Shown here one piece after another: positions 25,223 through 33,660 of a DNA stretch of 64,000 bases. The notes below the pieces were generated by a model that searched no databases, had not been told where the DNA came from, and saw only the letters and a list, made by a program, of their open reading frames with translations. The stretch's first letter is position 1. Each line of letters begins with the position of its first letter. A program made the translations under genes and the position numbers. The stretch spans positions 1 through 64,000 of the forward strand of contig NZ_JAHDTH010000006.1 in assembly GCF_018531445.1 (NCBI RefSeq), in the 5' to 3' direction. This DNA is from Pseudonocardia lacus. Its GTDB lineage: Bacteria; Actinomycetota; Actinomycetes; Mycobacteriales; Pseudonocardiaceae.

Positions 25223-26509
25223 GTGCTGATGCCGGGGCTCGCGCTGGGCATCTTCGTCGTCGCGTTCTACTTCATCGCCACGGAGAAGATCGACAAGGTC
25301 GTCACGGTCCTGGTCGCGGCCGGGGCGATGACGGTGCTCGGGCTGACGCCCGGTTCGGAGGTGTTCTTCTCCGAGCACGCCGGGATCGACTGGAACGTCA
25401 TCTTCCTGCTGCTCGGCATGATGATCATCGTCGGCGTGGTCAAGCAGACCGGGCTGTTCGACTTCCTGGCGATCTGGGCGGCCAAGCGCTCGCGGGGCAG
25501 GCCCTACCGGCTGATGGTGATGCTGATGCTCATCACCGCGGTGGCCTCGCCGTTCCTGGACAACGTCACCACGATCATGCTGGTCGTCCCGGTGACCGTG
25601 GTCGTGTGCAACCGGCTGCGCGTCCCGGCCCAGCCCTACATCATCGCCGAGGTGCTGGCGTCCAACATCGGTGGCGCCGCGACCCTGATCGGCGATCCCC
25701 CCAACATCATCATCGGCAGCCGGGCGGGGCTGAGCTTCAACGACTTCCTGGTCCACATGGCCCCGATCGTCGTCCTGATCTTCGCGGTCTTCGTGCTGCT
25801 CACCCGGTTCCTGTTCCGCCGCTCCTACACCTACGACCCGGCGCGCGTCGCCGAGATCATGAGCCTCAACGAGCGCCGCGCCATCACCGACCCCGCCCTG
25901 CTGGTGCGCTCCCTGTGCGTGCTGGCGCTGGTCGTCATCGGGTTCGGGCTGCACGCCGTGCTGCACCTGGAGCCCTCGATCGTCGCGCTCGTCGGGGCCG
26001 GGGTGATGCTGCTGGTCACACGGGCCGACGTCGGCGACGCGCTGCGCGAGGTCGAGTGGCCGACGCTGGTGTTCTTCATGGGCCTGTTCGTCATGGTGGC
26101 CGGCCTGGTGCACACCGGCGTCATCGACGCGATGGGCCGCTGGTCGATCGAGATCGTCGGCGACGACTTCTACGCCGCCGCCACCGCGCTCATCTTCGGC
26201 TCCGCCGTGCTCGGCGCGTTCTTCGACAACATCCCCTACGTCGCCACCATGGCGCCGGTCGTCGAGGAGCTGGTGGCCACGGTGCCCGACCCGGCGACGG
26301 GCCAGGCGCTGTGGTGGGCCTTCGCCCTGGGCGCCGACTTCGGCGGCAACGGCACCGCGGTCGCGGCGAGCGCGAACGTCGTGGCCATCGGCATCGCGGC
26401 CCGCACCGGCCACCCCATCTCGTTCTGGCAGTTCACCCGCTACGGCATCGTCGTCACGGCGCTGAGCACCATCATGGCGTGGGGCTACGTGACAATGCGG
26501 TACTTCTGA
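25223..26509 (+). CDS. ArsB/NhaD (ion transporter superfamily) permease
   Basis: 428 aa, GTG 25223 (or ATG 25229). About 11-12 membrane helices. The paired half-domain motifs of the ion transporter superfamily are clear: VASPFLDNVTTIMLVVPV in the first half and GAFFDNIPYVATMAPV in the second, with NIGGAATLIGDPPNIIIG and LGADFGGNGTAVAASANV. Members exchange Na+/H+ or export arsenite or organic anions; the substrate cannot be read from sequence. Operon with the CBS protein and probably under box copy 2. Confidence 0.88.
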   Translation: MLMPGLALGIFVVAFYFIATEKIDKVVTVLVAAGAMTVLGLTPGSEVFFSEHAGIDWNVIFLLLGMMIIVGVVKQTGLFDFLAIWAAKRSRGRPYRLMVMLMLITAVASPFLDNVTTIMLVVPVTVVVCNRLRVPAQPYIIAEVLASNIGGAATLIGDPPNIIIGSRAGLSFNDFLVHMAPIVVLIFAVFVLLTRFLFRRSYTYDPARVAEIMSLNERRAITDPALLVRSLCVLALVVIGFGLHAVLHLEPSIVALVGAGVMLLVTRADVGDALREVEWPTLVFFMGLFVMVAGLVHTGVIDAMGRWSIEIVGDDFYAAATALIFGSAVLGAFFDNIPYVATMAPVVEELVATVPDPATGQALWWAFALGADFGGNGTAVAASANVVAIGIAARTGHPISFWQFTRYGIVVTALSTIMAWGYVTMRYF

Positions 26510-26517
26510 CCCCCTGG

Positions 26518-26535
26518 ATGGGTGCTGGACCGCGT
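26518..26535. promoter_or_regulatory. 18-bp box, copy 3
   Basis: ATGGGTGCTGGACCGCGT, 136 bp upstream of the YidD-like gene and just after the permease stop. It agrees with copy 1 at 19 of 23 positions when the flank is included. Confidence 0.45.
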
Positions 26536-26671
26536 AGTGGCCGCATCCGGGCACGGCGGGTTCGGCGCCGGGCCGGCGCACCGAGGTGCCCCCCACGACC
26601 TGATCACCCCATCGGGCACACTCCCACCCGACCGCCAGGGGGCGGCTCGATCGTGGTCTCGGGGGTGGGCT

Positions 26672-27040
26672 GTGGCAGGCGAGGACGGGGCGGCGGGCGA
26701 GGCCGAGGAGGAAGCCGACCGCAGCCGGTGCTCGGACGGCTGCGACGGTTGCGATCTACCGTGCGACGGCTGCGAGCTGCCCTGCGACTGCAGCCTGCTG
26801 CTCAGCGTGTCCACTCTGCTGCGGCTGGCCGCGTTCCTGGCGCCAGGACGGGCCGGCCGGCGACCCGTCCTGGCGCTGCTGGGCCTCTACCGCCGCAGGC
26901 TGACCCGGTTCACGCCGCGCTGCCCGTCGACCCCGTCCTGCAGCGCCTACGCCGTCGCGGCGGTGCAGGACCTCGGCGCCCGCCGCGGGCTGGTCGCCGC
27001 GGCCCGCCGGGTGCGCGACTGCGGCCCCCGGCAGCGCTGA
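26672..27040 (+). CDS. YidD-like protein with an N-terminal Cys-rich segment
   Basis: 122 aa from GTG 26672. Residues 68-117 match YidD (membrane insertion efficiency factor): LGLYRRRLTRFTPRCPSTPSCSAYAVAAV has the YidD PxCRFxPTCSxYA pattern in modified form. Unlike usual YidD (70-90 aa), it has an acidic N-terminus with seven cysteines between residues 20 and 40, arranged C-x3-C-x2-C-x3-C-x2-C-x3-C-x-C. This looks like a small metal-binding or lipidation-prone segment. It is not next to rnpA/yidC, where the housekeeping copy normally lies, so it is probably a paralogue with another job. Confidence 0.72.
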   Translation: MAGEDGAAGEAEEEADRSRCSDGCDGCDLPCDGCELPCDCSLLLSVSTLLRLAAFLAPGRAGRRPVLALLGLYRRRLTRFTPRCPSTPSCSAYAVAAVQDLGARRGLVAAARRVRDCGPRQR

Positions 27041-27142
27041 CAGCACTCCGAGCGGGTGGCAGCGCGCACCGGCCGTTTGCCCCGCCGCCCGCGGGGGAAG
27101 CCCGCTCGCTCCGCGGCACCGCGCCGCGCAGGAAGGACTCCG

Positions 27143-27322
27143 ATGGCAGCCACCACCCCGCCCGGGCCGGAGCCGGACGACCGCGACCACCTCAGCGAGG
27201 CCGTCGACGAGATGGAGGAGCGGGTCGTCGGGCGCCGCGTCGACCCGCCCCACTCCGACGACGTGGCCGACCCCGACGACACCGGCGACAGCGGCGAAGG
27301 CCCCGGGGACGAGCCGTCCTGA
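27143..27322 (+). CDS. Small acidic protein
   Basis: 59 aa, ATG 27143 preceded by AGGAAGG. Very rich in D, E, P and G, with one helix (DHLSEAVDEMEERVVGRR) and an acidic, disordered tail. No family recognised. The ribosome site and codon use support expression. Confidence 0.5.
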   Translation: MAATTPPGPEPDDRDHLSEAVDEMEERVVGRRVDPPHSDDVADPDDTGDSGEGPGDEPS

Positions 27323-27389
27323 CCGGGTGATCACCGGGTCCGGCTCCCGCCATCGGGGATCGGCCGCGCAACGCGCATACTGGTCGGGG

Positions 27390-27884
27390 ATGGCTGCAGA
27401 CGGATCGGCCCGACCCGGTGACGGGGTGCTGGGCACAGCCGTCTCCGACACCGGTCCGATGCCGCCGGTCGAGCTGCTGGTGGCCGAGGTCGCCGTGGCC
27501 ACGTCCGGGCGTGTGATCCGCGGGCGTCTGCGCGACTGGCTGGAGCGCTGGGGCTGGCGCGACGACGACCTCGACGACATCGTGCTGGCCGTCGACGAGG
27601 CCGTCGCCAACGTCGTGGACCACGCCTACCGCGGGCAGCCGGAGGTCGGGAAGGTCCACGTCTTCGCCTGGGTCCTCGTCGGCGCCCAGGATCGCCGGGT
27701 GACCGTGTCGGTGACCGACCAGGGCCGCTGGCGCCCGGTCCCCGCCGATCCCGGCTTCCGCGGCCGGGGGCTGCTGATGATGAGCACGTGCATGGCGTCG
27801 CTGCACATCGAGCACAGCGCCGGGGGGACCGCGGTGACCATGACCAGCAACGCGCTGCCGTTCGCCCTCTCCGACTCCGCCTGA
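27390..27884 (+). CDS. RsbW-like serine kinase/anti-sigma factor (HATPase_c_2)
   Basis: 164 aa. GHKL ATPase with N-box LAVDEAVANVVDHAY and G1 VTVSVTDQGRWRPVP, then GRGLLMMSTCMASLHIE (G2). Such proteins bind a sigma factor or an STAS antagonist and phosphorylate it. The PP2C-type phosphatase gene follows 326 bp downstream across a repeat array, but no STAS-domain gene or sigma gene is nearby, so the partners are encoded elsewhere. Confidence 0.85.
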   Translation: MAADGSARPGDGVLGTAVSDTGPMPPVELLVAEVAVATSGRVIRGRLRDWLERWGWRDDDLDDIVLAVDEAVANVVDHAYRGQPEVGKVHVFAWVLVGAQDRRVTVSVTDQGRWRPVPADPGFRGRGLLMMSTCMASLHIEHSAGGTAVTMTSNALPFALSDSA

Positions 27885-28080
27885 GGGCCTCCGGCGGGTT
27901 GTCGAGGGGCGCCTGCGGCGGGCTGTTGAGGGGCCTCCGGCGGCTCCTACGCGGAGGGCGACCTCTGATTGATCATGTGAGTCGGGGTCCTCGCAGAGCC
28001 AGCGGTGTGCTCGCAGCCCGCCGGCGCGCTGCGAGCACCCAGCCAGCGCTGCGGCACCCGCCCGGCGCTGCGAGGACGCC
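27885..28080. repeat. Tandem repeat followed by a nested ~20-bp inverted array
   Basis: 27886-27945 holds about 2.5 units of a ~24-bp G/C-rich repeat (GGCCTCCGGCGG core). Then come two CTCGCAG units and three GCTGCG units spaced about 20 bp: GTCCTCGCAG (27987-27996) pairs with CTGCGAGGAC (28068-28077), and GTGCTCGCAGC (28007-28017) pairs perfectly with GCTGCGAGCAC (28028-28038), giving nested hairpins. No gene was seen between 27885 and 28210. Confidence 0.6.
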
Positions 28081-28210
28081 CCTCGCCCGCCGCCGAGCCG
28101 ATCGCGGGGCGGCACGGCGGGGCGCGGAGATCGGGGACACCCGAGGGCTGGTGCCCTACTGTCGTCCCCGCCTCGCCGACGTCGTGGGGCGATCGAACGG
28201 GAGGGTGCGG

Positions 28211-29341
28211 GTGGATCGGCTGGGCCGGGTGAGCGCCGTCGCACCCCTCGCCGTCATCGCGCTGTTCGCCCTGCTGGACCTCGCGGCCGGCCCGGAACGC
28301 TCGGTGCTGGGCCTGGTGGCGATCGGTCCGCTGCTGGCCGCGAGCCTCACCGGCCGCGGGCTGACGATCGCCTACGGGGTGCTGGCCCTCGCCGTCGTCG
28401 CGCTGTTGGGCGTCCACGACCAGCAGTACACCGCCGACGACTGGCCGACGCAGGCCGCCCGGCTCTTCGGCGTCGCGCTCGGCGGGCTGTTCGCCTTCGG
28501 CGCCTGCGATGCGCGCCTGGCGCGGGAGGACCGCTTGCAGCAGGTCAGCGCCGAGGCCGCGGCGTCGCGCGTGCGGGCCGAGGGTGCCGAGTGGGCGGCC
28601 ACCTTCGCCGAGGAGTTGCAGCGCACCCTGCTCGCCGACCCGCCGCGGGTGCCGGGGCTGGACGTCGCCGTGCGCTACGTGCCCGCCGCCGAGCACGTGG
28701 ACGTCGGCGGCGACTGGTACGACGCGTTCCAGGCGGCCGACGGCCGGACGGTGCTGGTGATCGGCGACGTGGCCGGTCACGACGGCCACGCCGCCGTCAC
28801 GATGGCGCAGTTGCGCAGCAGCGTCCGGGGGATCGCCCACGTGCTGGAGCGCTCACCCGCCGGGGTCCTGGCCGCGCTGGACCGCCTGCTGCACTCGGTC
28901 GACCCGCGCGCGATGGCGACGATGGTCATGGCCGAGGTCCGCCCGGGCGACCGCGGCGCCGGCGCGGAGGGACTGGTGCTGCACTGGGCCAGCGCCGGGC
29001 ACCCGCCGCCGCTGCTGGTGCCCGCCGACGGCTCCGCCCGGCTGGTCGAGCACGACCCCGACCTGCTGCTGGGCGTCGACCCGTCGGCGGTGCGGACCGA
29101 CCACCGGCTGGCGCTGCGCCGGGGCGACGTGGTCGTGCTGTTCACCGACGGGCTGGTGGAGCGGCGCGGGGTGGCGATCGACGAGGGCCTGGACCGGGTC
29201 GTCGCGGTCGCGGCGGGGGTCGGCGGCGGCTCGCTGGACGCCCTCTGCGACGCCCTGCTCGACCCGATCGGCGACCACCCCAGCGACGACGTCGCGCTGC
29301 TCGTCCTCCGGGTCGCGGCGGCACCCGAGGTCGGCACCTGA
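28211..29341 (+). CDS. Membrane-anchored PP2C/SpoIIE-type phosphatase
   Basis: 376 aa, GTG 28211 after GGGAGGG. Three to four N-terminal membrane helices (about 10-100), a short coiled linker, then the SpoIIE/RsbU domain from about 125: PAAEHVDVGGDWYDAF, VLVIGDVAGHDGHAAVTMAQLR, WASAGHPPPLL, VVLFTDGLVERR and HPSDDVALLVLR, with all metal-binding Asp residues present. It should dephosphorylate an STAS anti-anti-sigma protein, releasing a sigma factor from an RsbW-like kinase such as the one upstream. Confidence 0.88.
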   Translation: MDRLGRVSAVAPLAVIALFALLDLAAGPERSVLGLVAIGPLLAASLTGRGLTIAYGVLALAVVALLGVHDQQYTADDWPTQAARLFGVALGGLFAFGACDARLAREDRLQQVSAEAAASRVRAEGAEWAATFAEELQRTLLADPPRVPGLDVAVRYVPAAEHVDVGGDWYDAFQAADGRTVLVIGDVAGHDGHAAVTMAQLRSSVRGIAHVLERSPAGVLAALDRLLHSVDPRAMATMVMAEVRPGDRGAGAEGLVLHWASAGHPPPLLVPADGSARLVEHDPDLLLGVDPSAVRTDHRLALRRGDVVVLFTDGLVERRGVAIDEGLDRVVAVAAGVGGGSLDALCDALLDPIGDHPSDDVALLVLRVAAAPEVGT

Positions 29342-29358
29342 GGTCGGCACGGCCGCGC

Positions 29359-30774
29359 TCACACCGCGGCCGGGTCGGCGACCGCGACGCGCCTGCGCCG
29401 CCCGCTCATGGCCGCGACGAGCCCGAGCGCCGCGGCGGCGACCGGGACCAGCAGGGCGACGTGCAGGGCGTCGACACCAGTCGCGCCCGCCGCGGCCGCG
29501 CCGACGTGCACGGCGGTCGCCGCGGACAGCCCGAGGGCGGTCCCGAACTGGGCGGACGTGTAGAGCAGGCCACCGGCCACGCCGTGCTCGGCCTCGTCGA
29601 CGCCGTCGGTGGCCGCCATGGTCAGCGGGCCGTAGGCCAGCGCGAAGGCGATCCCGAGGACCGCGAAGCTGGGCAGCATGAGCGCGTAGGTCCAGTCCGG
29701 CGCGATCGGCAGGAACAGCGCGTAGGCGAGCACCGCGGTGGCCAGGCCCCAGCGCAGCACGGCGAGGTGCCCGAAGCGGTTGACCAGGCGGGTGGTCAGG
29801 GTCGGGGCGAGCACCGTGTCGATCGCGATGACCAGCATCGCCAGCGCGGTCTGCAGGGGCGTCCAGCCGCGCAGCTCCTGCAGGTGCAGGGTGACCAGGA
29901 ACTGGAAACCGGCGAACGCGCCGAGGAACAGCAGCATGGTCGCGTTCGTCCGGGCGAGGCCCGGTGTCCGCAGCAGCCCCAGCCGCACCAGCGGCGCGGG
30001 CGAGCGGCGTTCCACGGCGACGAAGACCCCGACCAGCGCGGCCCCCGCGACCAGCACGGCGACGGTGGTCGCGACGCCCTCGCCGGGCGCCTCGAGCCGC
30101 AGGACGCCGTAGGCCAGCAGCAGCATCGCCGCGGTGATGCTCGCCGTCCCGGCCAGGTCGAGGCGTCCGCCGACGAGCCGTCCACCGGGGTCGCGGACGA
30201 GCACCGCGGCGGCGACCAGGATGATCGCGGACAGGATCACCGGGGCGAAGAACACCCACCGCCAGCCCACCGCGGTGAGCAGGCCCCCGGCCACCAGCCC
30301 GAGGGAGAAGCCGCCCGATGCGGTGCCGGCGTAGAAGCCCAGCGCCCTGGTGCGCAGCGGGCCGGCCGGGAAGGTGGCGGTGACCAGGGCCAGCCCGGCC
30401 GGGGTCAGGAAGGCCGCCGCGACGCCGGTGACGAACCGGGCGGCCAGCAGCATCGGGGCGTCGGTGGCCAGCCCGCCGATCCCGGAGAACACCAGGAACA
30501 CCACGAGCCAGACCAGGAACATCCGCCGCCGCCCGTACAGGTCGGCGGCGCGCCCGCCGAGCAGCATGAAGCCGGCGTAGCCGAGCACGTAGGCGCTGAC
30601 CACGCCGCTGAGCTCGGCGGTGCCCAGGCCGAGGTCGGCCCGGATCGAGGGCAGGGCCACGTTGAGCATCGCGACGTCGATGCCCTCCAGGAAGATGGCG
30701 CCGCACAGCACGAGCAGCGTGGCGCGTTCGCGCGCACCCATCCGCGTCGTTCCGCCGGGTGCGGTCTCGGACAT
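29359..30774 (-). CDS. MFS drug/metabolite exporter (DHA2-like)
   Basis: 471 aa, ATG 30774. About 14 membrane helices; FLEGIDVAMLNVALPSIRADL is the first helix with motif D1, GGRAADLYGRRRMF is motif A, and LTPAGLALVTATFPAGPLRTRALGF follows motif C. Proton-driven efflux of small hydrophobic compounds is the usual role. It is divergent from an HxlR regulator 66 bp away, the normal arrangement for an inducible exporter. Confidence 0.88.
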   Translation of the reverse strand: MSETAPGGTTRMGARERATLLVLCGAIFLEGIDVAMLNVALPSIRADLGLGTAELSGVVSAYVLGYAGFMLLGGRAADLYGRRRMFLVWLVVFLVFSGIGGLATDAPMLLAARFVTGVAAAFLTPAGLALVTATFPAGPLRTRALGFYAGTASGGFSLGLVAGGLLTAVGWRWVFFAPVILSAIILVAAAVLVRDPGGRLVGGRLDLAGTASITAAMLLLAYGVLRLEAPGEGVATTVAVLVAGAALVGVFVAVERRSPAPLVRLGLLRTPGLARTNATMLLFLGAFAGFQFLVTLHLQELRGWTPLQTALAMLVIAIDTVLAPTLTTRLVNRFGHLAVLRWGLATAVLAYALFLPIAPDWTYALMLPSFAVLGIAFALAYGPLTMAATDGVDEAEHGVAGGLLYTSAQFGTALGLSAATAVHVGAAAAGATGVDALHVALLVPVAAAALGLVAAMSGRRRRVAVADPAAV

Positions 30775-30840
30775 GTCGTGGTCCTCCCGAAGTCGGTTCC
30801 CTCTTGTTACCGACCGCACTCTGCGGAAGCATCGACGAAC

Positions 30841-31341
30841 GTGGAAGACGGAACATCACGGTCACCCGGTCACTGCGGTGATACCGGCCCCGACGAGGAG
30901 TTCGACGTCCTCAACTGGGACGCCCGCGAGGACTGCGAGGTCCGCCAGATCCTCGACCGGATCGCGGACAAGTGGTCGCTGCTGGCGATCGCCCTGCTCG
31001 ACCGGCGCCCGCTGCGCTTCACCGAGCTGCGCCGCGCCATCGACGGCATCAGCCAGCGGATGCTCGCCCGCACGCTGCGCCACCTGGAGCGCGACGGCCT
31101 GGTGAGCCGCACGGTGCACCCGACGGTGCCCCCGCGCGTCGACTACGAGCTGACCACGCTCGGGGCCACCCTGCACGAGACGATCAAGGCGTTGGTGGTG
31201 TGGACCGAGGACCACCAGCGCGAGATCGCCGCCGCCCGCACCGCCTACGACAAGCGGATCGCCGAGGAGCAGGAGCAGGCCGCGCGGGAGGCCGCCGAGC
31301 GCGACGCGATCGCGCGGGCGGTACTCAGCGGCCGGCGCTGA
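30841..31341 (+). CDS. HxlR-family regulator
   Basis: 166 aa from GTG 30841. Winged helix of the HxlR type: CEVRQILDRIADKWSLLAIALLDRRPLRFTELRRAIDGISQRMLARTLRHLERDGLVSRTV (read in pieces) and YELTTLGATL. A long charged C-terminal helix (EEQEQAAREAAERDAI) may extend dimerisation. HxlR proteins often have a conserved Cys near the N-terminus that senses quinones or aldehydes; here Cys candidates are in GHCGD and EDCEV. Probable repressor of the divergent exporter. It overlaps the next gene by 17 bp, tail to tail. Confidence 0.87.
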   Translation: MEDGTSRSPGHCGDTGPDEEFDVLNWDAREDCEVRQILDRIADKWSLLAIALLDRRPLRFTELRRAIDGISQRMLARTLRHLERDGLVSRTVHPTVPPRVDYELTTLGATLHETIKALVVWTEDHQREIAAARTAYDKRIAEEQEQAAREAAERDAIARAVLSGRR

Positions 31342-32572
31342 GCCGCTGCTGGCGCACCATTGCCGGGGTCGCGAACGCGGAGTACCGCGGGGCCCACCGC
31401 GCGAGCGCCCCCGCGGACAGCGCGCCGACGCCGCCCATCACGACGATCCCCGCCGCCAGCGTCCAGACCCCGGCGACCAGTGAGACGATCACCGGGCCGA
31501 CCGCGACGCCGGTGTCGCTCATCAGCCGCCAGATCGACAGGAAGCGCAGCCGGTCGTCCGGGGGCGCGGCGTCCGCGCCCAGCGTCATGACGATGCCGGA
31601 GCCGATGCCGTTGCCCAGGCTCATGACCATGGCCACGACCGTCAGGGCGACGATCCCGCCGGTGAGCGGCAGCGCCGCCATGGCCAGGCCGAGGATCAGC
31701 ATGGACGGCAGGGCGACGGTCAGCCGCCCGTAGCGGTCCATGACCTTGCCCGACGGGTAGAACAGCGCCATGTCGACGGCGCTGGCGATGCCGAAGACGA
31801 GGCTGGTCGCCTCCGGGCTCAGGCCGATGTGCACCGCCCAGAGCGGCAGCACGACCTGCCGGGCGGCGCGGACCGCGCCGATGGCGAGCACGGCGACGCC
31901 GAGGGTGGCCAGCAGCGACCGGTGCTCGCGCAGCGTGGCGCCGAACCCGGGGGCGACGCCCGATCGCCGCGCCGGCCGCGGCGGTCCCGCCGGGGCGACG
32001 TCCGGGATCACCAGCAGCAGGACGCCGGCGAGCACCGCGGCGCCCGCCGCGACCAGGTAGGCGGCGTGCAGCGACGTCAGGCTGATCGCCGCGGCCCCGA
32101 GGAACGGGCCGATGAACAGCCCCACCCGGTGCGAGCCGCCCAGCATCGACAGCGCCCGCGCCCGCAGGTGCGGCGGCGCGACCTCGGTCAGGTACGACTG
32201 GCGGGCCAGGTAGAACGTCGAGTTGCCCATGCCGAGCACGAACAGGCAGACCCCGAGCAGCGGCAGCGACGTCGCGAAGAAGCAACCGGTCACGGCGACC
32301 ACCGAGACCCCGGCCGCCACGACCATCGCCTTGCGGTCCCCGAGGCGGGCAGCGACCGCCGCCGAGGGCACGTTGCCGATCAGTTGCCCGATCCCCAGCA
32401 GAGCGACCAGGAAGCCGGCGGTGCCGGCCGAGGCGCCGAGGTCGAGCGCGGTGATGGCGACGACGGGGGTGATCGCGCCGATGCCGACCTCGTAGACGAC
32501 GGCGGGCAGGAAGACCGACGGGATCAGCGACCGGAGGGTGGGTGCGGGGGCCGGGTCCGTCGTCGCGCTCAT
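31325..32572 (-). CDS. MFS transporter
   Basis: 415 aa, 12 predicted membrane helices. Motif A in AARLGDRKAMVVA after helix 2 and a second, weaker copy in SGKVMDRYGRLTVAL. It belongs to the DHA1-like exporter branch. It is convergent with the HxlR gene. The substrate is unknown. Confidence 0.85.
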   Translation of the reverse strand: MSATTDPAPAPTLRSLIPSVFLPAVVYEVGIGAITPVVAITALDLGASAGTAGFLVALLGIGQLIGNVPSAAVAARLGDRKAMVVAAGVSVVAVTGCFFATSLPLLGVCLFVLGMGNSTFYLARQSYLTEVAPPHLRARALSMLGGSHRVGLFIGPFLGAAAISLTSLHAAYLVAAGAAVLAGVLLLVIPDVAPAGPPRPARRSGVAPGFGATLREHRSLLATLGVAVLAIGAVRAARQVVLPLWAVHIGLSPEATSLVFGIASAVDMALFYPSGKVMDRYGRLTVALPSMLILGLAMAALPLTGGIVALTVVAMVMSLGNGIGSGIVMTLGADAAPPDDRLRFLSIWRLMSDTGVAVGPVIVSLVAGVWTLAAGIVVMGGVGALSAGALARWAPRYSAFATPAMVRQQRLSAGR

Positions 32573-32705
32573 CGCGCGCGAACACTACCCCTTGTCATAG
32601 CTAACGGCATGCGGGTGTCGCGCACGGCACCGCGGGCCATGGCCGGCGCGGCACCGCGGACCCGGACCGACGGTCGGTCCGGGTCCGCGGGTAACACCGG
32701 ATCAG

Positions 32706-33029
32706 TCAGCGGCGAAAGATGAAGAACCGGTTGAAGGAGTTCTCGATCCGGGTCCGGACGGAACTGGTCGTGGTGTTGCCGGAATTGACGTCGACCAGGT
32801 CCGAGACATTGATCGCGGTGCAGTTCAGGGCCTGCGTCTGAGTGGTGACCGGCGCGACGGTGTTGACCACGGTCACGCCGTTGATGACCTGGGTCACGGT
32901 ACCGCCGGACTGCGTGAACGAGCAGGTGTTGGACGCCTGCGTCGGTGCGGTCTCGGCGGCCGCGAGGGGGGTCATGACGAGCAGACCGCTCGCGGCGACG
33001 GCCACGACGATCCCAGCCTTCTTCAGCAC
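32706..33029 (-). CDS. Small secreted beta-rich protein
   Basis: 107 aa, GTG start after GGAG. Signal peptide 1-25 (KKAGIVVAVAASGLLVMTPLAAAE). The mature ~80 residues are rich in T, V, N, Q and S (TQSGGTVTQVINGVTVVNTV, TQTQALNCTAINVSDLVDV) with two Cys that could form one disulfide, and end in FNRFFIFRR. It resembles the small secreted surface proteins of filamentous actinobacteria (chaplin/rodlin-sized) but lacks the chaplin domain signature. It could be a surface or amyloid-forming coat protein (inference). Confidence 0.65.
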   Translation of the reverse strand: MLKKAGIVVAVAASGLLVMTPLAAAETAPTQASNTCSFTQSGGTVTQVINGVTVVNTVAPVTTQTQALNCTAINVSDLVDVNSGNTTTSSVRTRIENSFNRFFIFRR

Positions 33030-33365
33030 GGTTTACTCCGGTGATTTCGCGGGCCGACCCCCGATCGGCTCCATTCCTACGGCGCCGCAGAATTGGGGAA
33101 GGCGCCGACCGGAAAAGCGTAGCTCCGAAATCCGGGAGAAGGCAAAGAGGTGGCCACCATCGTGTGCCGTATCCCCGGTTCACCGTGACAGCCGGTGCGC
33201 ATCCGGCGCCTCGTCAGTCCTGTAGGGGACGGCCACCGGGACCGCTCGCCCACGCTTCGCCGAAGCGGAGCCGCGCCGGCGTCACCCGGGAATGTCGGTG
33301 GTCGCCGGTAGACATGCGGTGGCGGTCGGGGGAGCGCTCGACCACGAGGGCCTTGGGGGAACGCG
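33030..33365. other. Intergenic region between divergent small genes
   Basis: 336 bp. It has one short hairpin (CGCTTCG-CC-GAAGCG type near 33253-33267) and a lower-GC patch near 33090-33150 that should hold the secreted-protein promoter. No gene or recognised riboswitch. Confidence 0.4.
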
Positions 33366-33578
33366 ATGATCCGGCAGCAGGTGGAGTCCAGCGGCGTGCG
33401 CTCGCTCGGGTACGACCCGGCCAACCGGGCCCTGGAGGTGGAGTTCGCCGGCGGCGGGGTCTACCGCTACCTCGACGTGCCCATCGGCGTGGTCGAGAGG
33501 CTGGCCGTGGCCCCGAGCATCGGCAGCTACGTGGCCAGGAAGATCCGCAACGTCTACCGGTACCGCCGCGTCGGGTGA
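33366..33578 (+). CDS. KTSC-domain protein
   Basis: 70 aa; the entire protein is a KTSC domain: VESSGVRSLGYDPANRALEVEF, then GGVYRYLDVP and the helix APSIGSYVARKIRNVYRYR, with the Ser/Ala-x-S-x-G motif and the final Tyr-Arg. The domain is named after Lys-tRNA synthetase tails and is of unknown function, possibly nucleic-acid binding. Confidence 0.88.
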   Translation: MIRQQVESSGVRSLGYDPANRALEVEFAGGGVYRYLDVPIGVVERLAVAPSIGSYVARKIRNVYRYRRVG

Positions 33579-33660
33579 GGCGGCGGCCTCCGGCGACCGA
33601 TGAGTTCCGGGGCCGCCGCGGGTCTGCACAGTGACCGCGCCAGCACCCATCGGAGGAGCC

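Noticed and set aside
27987-28077. CRISPR-like array
   Set aside because: Units are only 7-11 bp with ~10-bp gaps, orientation flips midway, and there are no cas genes. It is an inverted-repeat array.
33030-33365. Riboswitch (cyclic di-AMP type) before the secreted small protein
   Set aside because: Only scattered short matches; the conserved core elements could not be aligned and no pseudoknot partner was seen.
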